Shown here piece by piece: positions 36,219 to 45,355 of a stretch of DNA of 64,000 nucleotides. Positions within the stretch are counted from its first letter, which is position 1; each line of letters opens with the position of its first letter. The position numbers were made by a program, and so were the translations under genes. Source of the stretch: Rhizobiales bacterium 2SD (GTDB lineage Bacteria > Pseudomonadota > Alphaproteobacteria > Rhizobiales > Beijerinckiaceae); assembly GCA_005502805.1 (NCBI GenBank), contig SCMY01000011.1, positions 172,030-236,029 of the forward strand, written 5' to 3'. The notes under the pieces were generated by a model. The model did not search any database. It saw only the letters and a list, made by a program, of their open reading frames with translations, and was not told the DNA's origin.

Positions 36219-37181
36219 ATGAAGGCCGCCTACTATTCGACCAACGGGGAACCCGACGTTCTGCAATATGGAGAGGTGGAGGAACCTCGTTGCGGACCGG
36301 AGGACATCACGATCAAGGTGACGGCGATCAGCCTTGAGGGAGGCGACCTGCTGAACCGCCGATATACCCAGCCCGAGGGAAGGATACACATTCCCGGTTA
36401 TCAGGCGGCCGGCGTGGTCGCCAAGGTAGGAGATCTGGTCGAAACCATACGAGCAGGCGATCGGGTGGTTGGGTTCAACTGGTCAGGGTCTCATGCCGAT
36501 CTCTTTGTCGTTCCCCAACATCTCGCTTATCCCGTTCCCGCGGAACTTGACCTTGTGACCGCAGCCGCCGTTCCCGTTGCCTTCGGAACGGCCCGCGAGG
36601 CGCTTTTCGAGTTCGGCCGCCTTGCTGTCGGCGAGACGGTGCTTATCCACGGCGCGGGGGGCAATGTGGGCATCGCACTTGTCCAGTTCGCGAAGCGTGC
36701 CGGGGCCACCGTTATCGGCACCGCGTCGTCAGATGAAAAGCTCGACCGCCTGCGGCAGCTCGGGCTTGACCACGGCATCAACAGTCGCGGAGATGACATA
36801 CGGAAAACGGTGTCCGAACTGACAGGCGGTGCTGGCGTGGATCTTGTCGTCGACCTGGTCGGGGCTCCGGGTTTTCCTGAGGTTTTTGCCTCCTTGCGGC
36901 GCCGTGGCCGCATGGTGCTTGTCGGTGCGGCCAGCGGCCAGATTCCCAGCCTCGACTACCATGGAATTAGAAAGGCGGGTCTTACCGTCACCGGCCTTCT
37001 CTTCGGGAAGGAGATGCACACGCCCCGCGTTCATTCCATGATCTCGGAAATCTTCGCCGACGTGGTAGCGGGGCGGCTGGTTGTTCCAATCGAAAAGAAG
37101 TTTGCCCTTGGCGATGCGGCGGCGGCACATCGCTACGCCGAGCAGAGCCGGCCATTTGGAAAGGTCATCCTCGTGCCGTGA
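36219..37181 (+). CDS. Zinc-independent quinone oxidoreductase (MDR superfamily)
   Basis: The 320-residue NADPH-dependent reductase has the GroES-like N-terminal domain (IPGYQAAGVVAKVGD) and a Rossmann domain with HGAGGNVGIALVQFAKRAGATVIGT near residues 146-170. No structural-zinc cysteine cluster is present, as in quinone oxidoreductases. AVPVAFGTAREALFE is the domain link. It has its own promoter region and lies convergent to the AraC gene. Confidence 0.9.
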   Translation: MKAAYYSTNGEPDVLQYGEVEEPRCGPEDITIKVTAISLEGGDLLNRRYTQPEGRIHIPGYQAAGVVAKVGDLVETIRAGDRVVGFNWSGSHADLFVVPQHLAYPVPAELDLVTAAAVPVAFGTAREALFEFGRLAVGETVLIHGAGGNVGIALVQFAKRAGATVIGTASSDEKLDRLRQLGLDHGINSRGDDIRKTVSELTGGAGVDLVVDLVGAPGFPEVFASLRRRGRMVLVGAASGQIPSLDYHGIRKAGLTVTGLLFGKEMHTPRVHSMISEIFADVVAGRLVVPIEKKFALGDAAAAHRYAEQSRPFGKVILVP

Positions 37182-37248
37182 TCTACGCGGCGCGACGACG
37201 CCGGCTTTCGAAAGAGCCCTGGCAGGGATCGCGCAGCGGTGACGCCGT

Positions 37249-38010
37249 CTACTGCGAGATCTGGGTAGGGGTCGTGCCGGTGAGGCGGCGGAACATGGAT
37301 ATGAAGGCGGAGGGAGTGCTGTATCCCAGCCGGGCGGAGATGCTGTGAACCGGCTCCTTGTTATCCAGCAATGTCAAGGCCGCAACCAGCCTGGCGCGTT
37401 GGCGCCACTCGTTGAAGGAGATGCCAAGCTGGCTCTGGCAACGCCTCGATAGGGTGCGCTCGGTTGTATTGGAGCGCCGCGCCCATTCGGCCAAGGATGC
37501 CGGATTTCCCGGCTCGGATTGCAGCTCACGCAGGATTGGGCTTAGCAGCGCGTCATCCGAGAACGGCAGGTAGCTGTCGAACCGTGGCGCCAACCGGATC
37601 TGATCGACCAGGGCCATTGCCAAGCGCTGATCCTCAGGTGTTTTCGGCACAGTGATACCGCGAGCGGCAAAATCGGCAAGAATCGCCTTGAGCAGTCGGC
37701 TGAGACCCAGCGTGCTTGGCCTGGTCGGCAACGTCGCGCAGAGATCGGAGGCGACATAGACCGACACATAGTGCATGTCCTGCCGATTCCGCGCCTCGTG
37801 CTCGATGCCGGGTGGAATCCAGATGCCGTATTGAGGTGGCGACATATATCGGTCGCCGTCAATGTTGTACTCGCACATGCCGGAGAGCGCGTAGTTCAAC
37901 TTCCCCCATGGCCGTTTCCTCGGCGGAAAGACGGTTCCTCCCTCGAAGAACTCCGTTCTAAATGAAACCGGATCAGGCCGCTCACCCTCTGTGCGCGCTA
38001 TCGGCCGCAT
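37249..38010 (-). CDS. AraC-family transcriptional regulator
   Basis: The 253-residue regulator has an N-terminal cupin-like domain (GKLNYALSGMCEYNIDG, WIPPGIEHEARNRQ) and two HTH motifs of the AraC type at residues 165-250 (SLAEWARRSNTTERTLSRR and VHSISARLGYSTPSAFISMFRRLTGTTPTQ). The arrangement is like NimR-type regulators. It is divergent from the aldo/keto reductase across 170 bases and may control it and the quinone reductase. Confidence 0.9.
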   Translation of the reverse strand: MRPIARTEGERPDPVSFRTEFFEGGTVFPPRKRPWGKLNYALSGMCEYNIDGDRYMSPPQYGIWIPPGIEHEARNRQDMHYVSVYVASDLCATLPTRPSTLGLSRLLKAILADFAARGITVPKTPEDQRLAMALVDQIRLAPRFDSYLPFSDDALLSPILRELQSEPGNPASLAEWARRSNTTERTLSRRCQSQLGISFNEWRQRARLVAALTLLDNKEPVHSISARLGYSTPSAFISMFRRLTGTTPTQISQ

Positions 38011-38180
38011 TGGTCGTCAATCCGCCATTTGATGTCCGAAAATCATTATATCTCTATTATCAGACATCAGCTAGAATGAAAGAGACGAGCCGCCTTGGCC
38101 GAGGTTTCAGCACGGATTTCTGAGCAACTCTGATGTCCTTGTGCGGGAATCGGCGTCAATGTCGGTAGAATGGAAGAACG

Positions 38181-39074
38181 ATGAAAAGCACTCCCAGTAT
38201 TACGTTGAACAACTACATAAGTATGCCGGTTCTAGGACTTGGCGTGCTCGACCGCGCGAACCGCGCGTCGACGACCAACGCGGTTGAGGCGGCTATCGCC
38301 GCCGGTTATCGCCTGATCGACACGGCGGCGTCCTACCTCAATGAGCGTGACGTGGGTGAGGGCCTGGCCCGCAGCGGCATGGCCCGCTCCGAATTGTTCA
38401 TCACCACCAAGCTCTGGATGAGCGATTACGGGGAGGACAAGACCCAACGCGCCTTCGATGCCAGCCTGCACAGGCTGGGACTGGACTACATTGATCTCTA
38501 TCTGCTGCACTGGCCGGTGCCATTGGCCTTCGAGGCGACCATCGCCGCCTACAAGGTCCTGGAAAAACTGCTTGCCGAAGGCAGGGTCCGGGCGATCGGC
38601 GTCTCGAACTTCGGCTCGACACATCTCAGGACTCTGGTGGAGCGCACCAACGTCGTCCCGGCCGTGAACCAGGTCGAGTTGAATCCGAGTTTCCAGCAGC
38701 AGGGGCTGCGTGAGACCCACAGGCAACTGGGAATCGTGACCCAGGCATGGTCGCCGATCGGTGGCGGCTTTCGCCGTTCTGCCGATCAGAACAACGGCAG
38801 CGATCCGCTCACGGATCCGGTCATTATCGGGCTAGCGGAAAAACACGGCAAAACGGCAGCCCAGGTCATCCTGCGCTGGCATATCCAGAAGGGTGCGTCG
38901 GTGATCCCCAAATCCTTCAATCCCGAACGCATTGCCGAGAACATGGACATCTTCGATTTCGAGCTGTCGGCCGAAGATACGTCTGCGATCGACGCACTCG
39001 ACAAGGGCGTGCGGACCGGCCCTGATCCCGAAACGACGACTGCGAAAAGCTTCAATCTTAACCTTGAACAATGA
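38181..39074 (+). CDS. Aldo/keto reductase
   Basis: The 297-residue NADPH-dependent TIM-barrel reductase has the catalytic tetrad in order: Asp in YRLIDTAASY, Tyr in the same motif, Lys in ITTKLWMSD and His in YLLHWPVP. The cofactor segment is SVIPKSFNPERIAEN. It resembles the 2,5-diketo-D-gluconate reductase group. It is divergent from the AraC gene. Confidence 0.92.
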   Translation: MKSTPSITLNNYISMPVLGLGVLDRANRASTTNAVEAAIAAGYRLIDTAASYLNERDVGEGLARSGMARSELFITTKLWMSDYGEDKTQRAFDASLHRLGLDYIDLYLLHWPVPLAFEATIAAYKVLEKLLAEGRVRAIGVSNFGSTHLRTLVERTNVVPAVNQVELNPSFQQQGLRETHRQLGIVTQAWSPIGGGFRRSADQNNGSDPLTDPVIIGLAEKHGKTAAQVILRWHIQKGASVIPKSFNPERIAENMDIFDFELSAEDTSAIDALDKGVRTGPDPETTTAKSFNLNLEQ

Positions 39075-39109
39075 GGGCAAGGTAACGAGCGCGATCTAGA
39101 GACCGGAGA

Positions 39110-39337
39110 ATGCGGACATCGTCCAGCTGGCCCAAAATACGTCATATTTCTGGCGGGTTCGCCAGTTCTGGCTCCGACAAATGGGCTGGAGTGTATTGGT
39201 CCGAGGCGCCATGGAGTAGTCCGGTCATCGACGAGGCTCTTGCTTGGCTCGACCGCCGCCTTCATGCCGAGCACGACGCGAGCGACCATCTGATCGTGTT
39301 GTGCCGCGTCCAAGCAATGATCGGCGAAATCGCTTGA
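39110..39337 (+). pseudogene. C-terminal remnant of a flavin reductase-domain protein
   Basis: The frame reads GFASSGSDKWAGVYWSEAP, then VIDEALAWLDRRLHAEHDA and DHLIVLCRVQAMIGE. These are the last three conserved blocks of FMN-binding flavin reductase domains (FA..G.DKFAGV, alaWLdCrv, DH.i..G.V). The N-terminal half is absent and 5' sequence does not continue the fold, so it is an old truncated copy. Confidence 0.6.
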
Positions 39338-39556
39338 GCCACTGCTCTTCTCCTCGGGGAGGTATCATGCCCTCGCAGCGATCTAGTAAGGCTTCGCCGA
39401 GACCTCTTGAAAAACATTGGGCAGGCCAACTGAAATTGTCTTGGCGGACCAGCCTCGGCGATGGTTCAATTTGCTGCGAATAATGACCACGAAAATAACA
39501 GGCCAGCTTAGTGCTTGAATGTGGTGACGAGGAAGACGCGGGAGGTTAATCGGCTT

Positions 39557-40315
39557 ATGCGCGATTTGGACGGCCACGTGGTGATCGTGACCGGCGCGGG
39601 GCAAGGTTTGGGTCGCGCTTATGCGCTCGGATTGGCCGAGGCTGGAGCTCACCCTATCATTGCGGATCTCGACGGAGTGGCAGCGGAGCGCGTCGCCAAC
39701 GAGGTTCGAGCCAAGGGCCATGATTGCGCAGCCTTGACCGTGGATGTCGGTGTCATTGACTCGGTCGAAGCCATGGTCTCGGCGACGATCGAGCGATATG
39801 GGCGCATCGATGCCCTCGTCAACAACGCCGCCATCTTCTCGACGTTGAAGATGCGCCCGTTCGACGAGATTCCGCTCGATGAATGGGCTCGTGTCTTGCA
39901 CGTCAACATCACCGGCTGCTTCTACTGCGCGCGGGCCGTGGCCCCCCATATGCGCGCCGCAAGGGCAGGCAGCATCATAAACATTTCTTCGGCTGCCTAT
40001 GTGATGGGCCGCCCGAACTATTTGCATTACACGACGTCCAAGGCCGCAGTGGTCGGTATGACACGCTCCCTCGCCCGCGAACTCGGTCAGTACGACGTGC
40101 GCGTCAACGCCGTGCTGCCCGGTGCCGTCGAAACAGAGATCGCTCGCGAGACGGTCTCGCCCGAACAGATGCGGTTTCAGATCGCGCAAAGATCGCTGGC
40201 CCGCGTTGAGGAGCCAGCCGACCTCGTTGGGGTGGTTCTCTTCCTAGCTTCCAGCGATAGCCGGTTCATCACGGGCCAGTCGCTCGTTGTCGATGGCGGC
40301 CTGACTTTCCTGTGA
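39557..40315 (+). CDS. Short-chain dehydrogenase/reductase
   Basis: The 252-residue classical SDR has the nucleotide motif VTGAGQGLGRAYALG, NNAAIFSTL, the catalytic serine in INISSAAYVMG and YTTSKAAVVG with the Tyr-x3-Lys pair near residues 152-156. VLPGAVETEIARE follows. The start ATG 39557 has GGAGG eleven bases upstream. It precedes the TRAP transporter genes by 28 bases and likely oxidises or reduces a substrate brought in by that transporter. Confidence 0.92.
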   Translation: MRDLDGHVVIVTGAGQGLGRAYALGLAEAGAHPIIADLDGVAAERVANEVRAKGHDCAALTVDVGVIDSVEAMVSATIERYGRIDALVNNAAIFSTLKMRPFDEIPLDEWARVLHVNITGCFYCARAVAPHMRAARAGSIINISSAAYVMGRPNYLHYTTSKAAVVGMTRSLARELGQYDVRVNAVLPGAVETEIARETVSPEQMRFQIAQRSLARVEEPADLVGVVLFLASSDSRFITGQSLVVDGGLTFL

Positions 40316-40343
40316 CAAAACCATAAGCGGGAGGAACAAGACC

Positions 40344-41330
40344 ATGTGCCTGTTGAACCGCATCCATGCGGCCGTAGCGCTAGCGATCATGACGGTTGCG
40401 CTAATCGCTTTGCTTGGCACAGCCCGGGCCAATGAAGTCACGCTTCGTGCCGTCAGCGCCTGGCCGGAGAAGAATTTTTTCTCGGTCAACTTTGAGCGGT
40501 TTATCGAGCGGGTGAATCGGGACGGCAAAGGCGTGATCCAGATCCAGTATCTCGGCGGCGGGGCAAAGGTGATGCCGCCGTTCGAGGTTGGCAACGCAGT
40601 GCGCAACGGCGTCGTCGACGTCGTGAACGTAACCGGCAATTTCTACACGAACCTGCTGCCGGAATCGGATGCATTGTCGCTGTCGAACATCCCCGTTCAG
40701 GAACAGCGCAAGAACGGCGCAATGGACTACGTCGCGAAGGTCTGGAGCGAGAAGATGAACGTCTTCTATCTGGGCCGCTCGCTCGACATGACGCCGTATC
40801 ACATCTTCCTGAAGAAGCCGATCGACAAGCCGAGCCTTGCGGGACTGCGGCTGCGGGGCATCCCAATCTATCGCGAATTTATCCAGTCCCTAGGCGGCTC
40901 CGTCGTTACCTTGCCGCCAAACGAGCTGTATACGGCTCTCGAGCGCAACGTTGTCGACGGCTACGGCTGGCCCATAACCGGCATCTTCGACGTAGCGCTG
41001 CAGGAGCATACGAAATACCGCGTCGACCCTGGCTTCTACAATGTCGAGGTCGGCGTGCTGGTGAACCAGGCGACTTGGAACCGGCTCGGAGCGAAGCAGA
41101 AGGAGATCCTGCAGCAGGCGGCACTCTGGATGGAAGATCTCAACCTCGACAATTCCAGGCTCTTCGCCGAAGAAAAGGTCCGTCACGAGAAGGCCGGCAT
41201 CAAAGCGATCGTCTTCGAGGGTGATCAGGCCAAGGACTATCTCGCTAAGGCCTATGACGCGATCTGGAAGGCCATGGAGCAGCGCAGCCCGCAGCATGGC
41301 GCGAAGCTGAAGGAACTTCTCTACAGGTGA
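40344..41330 (+). CDS. dctP: TRAP transporter substrate-binding protein (DctP family)
   Basis: The 328-residue periplasmic protein has a signal peptide with cleavage after about residue 30 (TARA-NEVTL). The mature protein has the DctP layout: GIQIQYLGG-like strand (VIQIQYLGGGAKVMPPFEVGNAV), the conserved LRGIPIYREFIQSLGG and PPNELYTALERNVVDGYGWP. It belongs to the branch with GW in place of QEN. It is the first component of a TRAP importer followed by dctQ and dctM. Confidence 0.9.
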   Translation: MCLLNRIHAAVALAIMTVALIALLGTARANEVTLRAVSAWPEKNFFSVNFERFIERVNRDGKGVIQIQYLGGGAKVMPPFEVGNAVRNGVVDVVNVTGNFYTNLLPESDALSLSNIPVQEQRKNGAMDYVAKVWSEKMNVFYLGRSLDMTPYHIFLKKPIDKPSLAGLRLRGIPIYREFIQSLGGSVVTLPPNELYTALERNVVDGYGWPITGIFDVALQEHTKYRVDPGFYNVEVGVLVNQATWNRLGAKQKEILQQAALWMEDLNLDNSRLFAEEKVRHEKAGIKAIVFEGDQAKDYLAKAYDAIWKAMEQRSPQHGAKLKELLYR

Positions 41331-41857
41331 GCCTCTCGCGCGGGAGAACACTGATCGTGCCGAGGATCGTCGACGCGACGCTTGAGGCCATCAACCGTTG
41401 GCTGGTCGCGGCCACTGCTGCGCTGATCCTGGGGATGGCCGTGGTCATCACTACCGATGTCCTGGGCCGTAACCTCTTTGACCGTCCCGTTCCGTGGTCG
41501 GCCGAGCTTTCAGAATACGGGCTGTACCTTAGCGCCGTCCTAATCGCGCCCTGGCTACTCAGGCGCGGCCAGCATATCAGCATAGGCATCATTATCGACG
41601 CCTTGCCCGTGCGCGCCGCCGGGCCGATCGTCAAGGCCGGCGACATCCTGTGCGCGGCGGTGTCCGCTATTCTCGCTTGGTACGCGCTCCAGGCAACGTT
41701 GCGCAGTCATTCGGACGGCTCGCTCATTATCAAGAACGTAATCTTCCCGGAATGGTACGTTTTCGTGCCATTGACCGCAGTCTTCGCCCTGATGACCGTC
41801 GAGTTCCTGGTCCAGTTCGTTCGCGGGTCGCTGGACGACGCCCGCGGGCCGGGTTGA
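41327..41857 (+). CDS. dctQ: TRAP transporter small membrane subunit DctQ
   Basis: The 176-residue four-helix membrane protein has TTDVLGRNLFDRPVPWSAELSEYGLYL, the DctQ hallmark, followed by RRGQHISIGIIIDALP. GTG start at 41327 overlaps the dctP stop (GTGA). It ends eight bases before dctM. Confidence 0.9.
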   Translation: MSLSRGRTLIVPRIVDATLEAINRWLVAATAALILGMAVVITTDVLGRNLFDRPVPWSAELSEYGLYLSAVLIAPWLLRRGQHISIGIIIDALPVRAAGPIVKAGDILCAAVSAILAWYALQATLRSHSDGSLIIKNVIFPEWYVFVPLTAVFALMTVEFLVQFVRGSLDDARGPG

Positions 41858-41864
41858 GGCGCGG

Positions 41865-43175
41865 ATGAGCTGGCAGACCGCTCTTCTTATGCTGCTCGGG
41901 GGCGTCGTCGCCCTCCTTGCGCTGCGCGTTCCCGTCGCCTTCGCCTTTTTGGCGGTGAACGTCGTCGGCGCGCTTTTCTTTCTCGGCGGAGAGATGGGGC
42001 TGTTGCAGCTGACTCGCAACGCAGTCTCATCGGTGTCGAGCGCCAGCCTGACACCTATCCCTTTCTTCGTGCTGATGGGCGAGGTCCTATTCCATACCGG
42101 GCTCGCCGGCAAGGCGATCGATGCGGTCAACCGCGTCATCACCGGCGTGCCGGGCCGGCTCGCCGTCGTCGTTGTGGTCGCCGGAACGATATTCTCGGCG
42201 ATCTCCGGTTCGACCATCGCAACGACCGCCATCCTCGGCAGCCTGATGTTGCCCGTGATGCTGAAGCGCGGCTATGATCCGATGCTGGCTCTTGGCGCGA
42301 TCCTCGCGATTGGATCGGTCGACATGCTGATTCCGCCGTCGGCAATCGCCGTGCTGTTGGGCAGCCTCGCAGGAATCTCGGTCTCTAAGCTGCTGCTCGC
42401 CGGCATTCTGCCGGGCTTCCTAATGAGCACCTTAATCGTCGGCTACATCGTGCTTCGAGCATGGTGGAATCCCGCGCTCGCGCCGCCGGATGATGTCGAT
42501 CTCCCTCGGGGAGAGTCGCGCTGGCGCAACCTGCTGATCTACGTGGCGCCGTTAGTGTTCATCTTTACGACGGTCGTCGGCGTGCTGGTCGCGGGCTGGG
42601 CGACGCCGACGGAATCCGCAGCGGTCGGGGCTCTGTCGACCGTGGTTGCCGCCATCCTCTATCGCGCTCTGACTTGGGAGACGTTGAAGCATTCGCTCGT
42701 TGCCACAGCCGAGATCTCCGGGATGATCCTGTTCATCATCCTGGGCGCGACGACGTTCACCCAGGTGCTCGGTTTCTCCGGAGCCACCAACGGGCTGGTC
42801 GGCTCGATCCTGGGATTCGAGCTGTCGCCTGGCGCGCTGGTGCTCGCGATGATGGCGATCCTGCTTTTCCTCGGGCTCTTCATCGACCAGATCAGCATCA
42901 TACTGGTCACCGTGCCGTTTTTTATGCCGCTTGTGCAATCGAACGGAGTGGATCCGGTCTGGTTCGGCACTCTCTTCCTGATCGCGATGCAGACTGGCTT
43001 GCTGACGCCACCCTTCGGGCTGCTACTGTTCGCGCTGAAGTCAGTCTCACCCGAAGGCATCACGCTACAACAGATCGCGATGGCGGCCCTGCCTTACGTC
43101 GGCATGTGCATCCTGCTGCTTGCCCTAGTGTTCCTGTTCCCCGGACTAGCAACTTGGTTGCCAAGCCTCCTGTAA
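41865..43175 (+). CDS. dctM: TRAP transporter large membrane subunit DctM
   Basis: The 436-residue membrane protein of about 12 helices has FVLMGEVLFHTGLAGKAIDAVN and the DctM signature FSAISGSTIATTAILGSLMLPVM near residue 105. GSVDMLIPPSAIAVLLGSLAGISV lies near 145 and WATPTESAAVGAL in the second half. It is the proton- or sodium-driven channel of the preceding dctPQ. Downstream lies an IS630 element. Confidence 0.93.
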   Translation: MSWQTALLMLLGGVVALLALRVPVAFAFLAVNVVGALFFLGGEMGLLQLTRNAVSSVSSASLTPIPFFVLMGEVLFHTGLAGKAIDAVNRVITGVPGRLAVVVVVAGTIFSAISGSTIATTAILGSLMLPVMLKRGYDPMLALGAILAIGSVDMLIPPSAIAVLLGSLAGISVSKLLLAGILPGFLMSTLIVGYIVLRAWWNPALAPPDDVDLPRGESRWRNLLIYVAPLVFIFTTVVGVLVAGWATPTESAAVGALSTVVAAILYRALTWETLKHSLVATAEISGMILFIILGATTFTQVLGFSGATNGLVGSILGFELSPGALVLAMMAILLFLGLFIDQISIILVTVPFFMPLVQSNGVDPVWFGTLFLIAMQTGLLTPPFGLLLFALKSVSPEGITLQQIAMAALPYVGMCILLLALVFLFPGLATWLPSLL

Positions 43176-43565
43176 TAGCTGTTGTTGAACAGCGATTTCC
43201 TTAAGAGATCGGGTTGTGTGCCCCTAAGACCAGGGCAACCACCCCATCTGAGCACGATCGAAGCGACGAATACTCCAAATGCCTCATCGGGTAGAAAGCC
43301 ATGCCCCTGGTGCTCCGGCTGCCAACGCCAGGGCAGCCATCCGGAGCGGCGATAAGCGCCCGGGGGGCTGACGATCCGATTGGGCGGTCCATCGAATTCG
43401 TTGTTTGTCCGAACTGAGGTTTCGGTCAGAATTGACGAAGGTGCCCGTTCCGCGACTCTGTCACGCCGGATCGTTGACGGTCCCACGCTGAAATTTTCCA
43501 TGAGCATTGCTGCGACAGTCTTAGATGTCTGACGTCGCGCGAGGCCGACTCGAGATTGCAGGTGC
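43176..43565. other. Intergenic DNA before the insertion sequence
   Basis: No supported gene. A 137-codon and a 63-codon minus-strand frame cross the stretch, but neither has a motif or ribosome site. The last bases (43540-43565) continue the sequence found again after the IS630 copy, since the element is flanked by TA on both sides. Confidence 0.4.
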
Positions 43566-43580
43566 TAGAGCGGTTCCGGT

Positions 43581-43988
43581 TTAATCTGGGTCATATCCGG
43601 CGGCCTTGAAATAGTTTGCGCATTCGGTCGGTTCGAAGAGATCGACGATGGCGCCGACGGCATCCCAGAGGGCGCCGATCGAGCGCTCGGCTCTGGCGTG
43701 GAGCATGGCCTTGAGCTTGGCGAAAGCGTTCTCGATCGGGTTCATGTCGGGACTGTAGGGCGGCAGGAAGGACAACGTCGCGCCGGCGCGTTCGATCGCT
43801 TCGCGGACACCGGCCGGCTTGTGGGCGGGCAGGTTGTCCATCACGACGATGTCGCCCGGCAGCAGTGTCGGAACGAGAACCTGCTCGATATAGGCGAGGA
43901 AGACCGTTCCGTTCATGGCGCCGTCGTAGACGAACGGGGCCGTCATGCCGCCCAGGCGCAAGGCTCCGGCGAAGGTCGTCGTCTTCCA
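43581..43988 (-). pseudogene. IS630-family transposase, C-terminal part (separated by insertion)
   Basis: The reading frame KTTTFAGALRLGGMTAPFVYDG, DIVVMDNLPAHKPAGVREAIE and LPPYSPDMNPIENAFAKLK holds the second and third acidic residues of the DDE catalytic triad (VVMDN and NPIEN). It is the continuation of the frame ending in GVPHGH at 45356. The part is intact in itself but lacks its own start because the inner element separates it from the N-terminal half. Confidence 0.85.
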
Positions 43989-44065
43989 ATGATGGGGTGG
44001 ACGCCCCCCGACGGCATCGACGTGCCAAGGTGGTGGTGTTTCAGAGCCACCACAGGAGAGCGTCC

Positions 44066-45091
44066 GTGACGGAAGTTAGCACCATCGGCCTGGATCTGGC
44101 CAAGAACGTCTTTCAGGCCCACGGCGCGGATGCCGCCGGCGCGCCGGTCTTTCGTAAGAAGCTGCGGCGCGAGGAGGTTCTGGGCTTCTTCGCGGCCCAG
44201 CCGCCTCGTCTTGTCGCGATGGAAGCCTGCCCAGGCGCTCATCATTGGGCCCGCGAGATCGGCAAGCTTGGCCATGCCGTCAGATTGATCGCGCCGGCCT
44301 ATGTGAAGCCATTCGTGAAGCGTCAGAAGAACGATGCGGCTGATGCGGAAGCAATCTGCGAGGCCGCGCAGCGCCCGACCATGCGCTTCGTGGCGGTAAA
44401 GAGCGAAACCAAGCAGGCCTCCGCCGTGATCTTCCGCACCCGCGACGTGCTGGTCGGCCAGCGCACCCAACTCATCAACGCGATCCGCGGTCATCTGTCC
44501 GAGTACGGCTTGATCGCGCCACAAGGCCCATTCCACATCGAGAAGCTGATCGCACAGATCGAAGATCCCGCCTCGGGCCTGCCGCAGGCCGCCCGCACCT
44601 GCCTCGCCGTGCTCGTCGATGCGCTTCGCCATCTGCAGGAACAGACTGCCGCGCTCGATGCCGAGATCGCCGCCCGGGCAAAGGCCGACGACGTGACCCG
44701 CAGTCTCATGACCGTTCCCGGCATCGGCCCGCTGATCGCCACCGCCATTGAAGCGTTGGCGCCGCCGCCTGAGACGTTCCGCTCGGGGCGCGACTTCGCC
44801 GCCTGGGTCGGCCTTACGCTGGTGCAGCGCTCGACCGGCGGGAAGGAACGCCTGGGACGAACGTCGCGGATGGGCGAGCGGACGCTCAGGCGCCTGCTGA
44901 TCATCGCGGCCAGCGGCGTCGTGCGCTGGGCCAAGCGCAAGGGCACACTGCCCGATTCCTGGCTCGGCCGGATGCTCGCGCGCAAGCCGCCGATGTTGGT
45001 GATTGTCGCCTTGGCCAACAAGAACGCGCGCGTCGCCTGGGCGTTGCTGACGAAGGGAGGAACCTATCGAGCTCCGGCCGTCGTCGCTTGA
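44066..45091 (+). CDS. IS110-family (IS1111-type) transposase
   Basis: This 341-residue DEDD recombinase has its RuvC-like N-terminal domain: STIGLDLAKNVFQAHG (first Asp near residue 10), VAMEACPGAHHWARE (Glu) and KNDAADAEAICEA (Asp pair near 95). The C-terminal Tnp domain has MTVPGIGPLIATAIEA, then FRSGRDFAAWVGLTLVQRST and GGKERLGRTSRMGERTLRRLL, where the catalytic serine of the family lies in the QRSTGGK region. The GTG start has AGGAGAG upstream. Such enzymes act with a bridge RNA encoded by their own element. Confidence 0.93.
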   Translation: MTEVSTIGLDLAKNVFQAHGADAAGAPVFRKKLRREEVLGFFAAQPPRLVAMEACPGAHHWAREIGKLGHAVRLIAPAYVKPFVKRQKNDAADAEAICEAAQRPTMRFVAVKSETKQASAVIFRTRDVLVGQRTQLINAIRGHLSEYGLIAPQGPFHIEKLIAQIEDPASGLPQAARTCLAVLVDALRHLQEQTAALDAEIAARAKADDVTRSLMTVPGIGPLIATAIEALAPPPETFRSGRDFAAWVGLTLVQRSTGGKERLGRTSRMGERTLRRLLIIAASGVVRWAKRKGTLPDSWLGRMLARKPPMLVIVALANKNARVAWALLTKGGTYRAPAVVA

Positions 45092-45352
45092 GCGGCCGAC
45101 GGGTGTGAGGCTGTCGATGGCGTGAGCAGGTCGAAGGACAGGTATGGCGCAACGTCGGTAAGGCGGGATCAGGAGAACCAGGCGCATGGGGAGCGCTTCG
45201 AGCGCGTTCCAGTGATGTGGACCTGATCCTCGCACTCCCATACGGGCCCGCGGCACATAACCCGCCGCATCAGAGGCCGGACACATGGCAGCACCCGATC
45301 ACGCGAAGCGCCTGTCCCGAGATTTTGCTTGCGCCAGAGGGGGCGTCCACAC
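45092..45352 (+). ncRNA. Predicted bridge-RNA region of the IS1111-type element
   Basis: The 261-base non-coding 3' end has no supported ORF. In IS110 recombinases the guide (bridge) RNA is encoded in the non-coding end of the element, which for IS1111 types is the 3' end (established knowledge). Seen here: a hairpin GCGGC-N9-GCCGC (45250-45268) and TTCCAGTG at 45207-45214, which differs by one base (A to G) from the left target TTCCAATG. ACACATGGC at 45281-45289 is repeated exactly across the right junction at 45349-45357. The RNA borders and loop assignment are not determined. Confidence 0.5.
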
Positions 45353-45355
45353 ATG

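Larger units (their letters stand above)
43992..45352 (+). mobile_element. IS110-family (IS1111-type) insertion sequence inside IS630
   Basis: Joining left flank (...cttccaatg, ends 43991) to right flank (ggccgtg, from 45356) restores the IS630 codons H-W-K, so the borders are near these points. ATG occurs at both junctions (43989-43991 and 45353-45355), possibly the shared core. Subterminal inverted repeats GTGGACGCCCCC (43997-44008 and 45339-45350) lie five and about two bases from the ends. The 5' non-coding part is short (74 bases) and the 3' part long (261 bases), both typical of the IS1111 group. No target duplication beyond ATG is seen. Confidence 0.85.

Noticed and set aside
43094..43507. 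Minus-strand 137-codon frame over the dctM end
   Set aside because: It is antisense to the dctM gene for part of its length and carries no motif.
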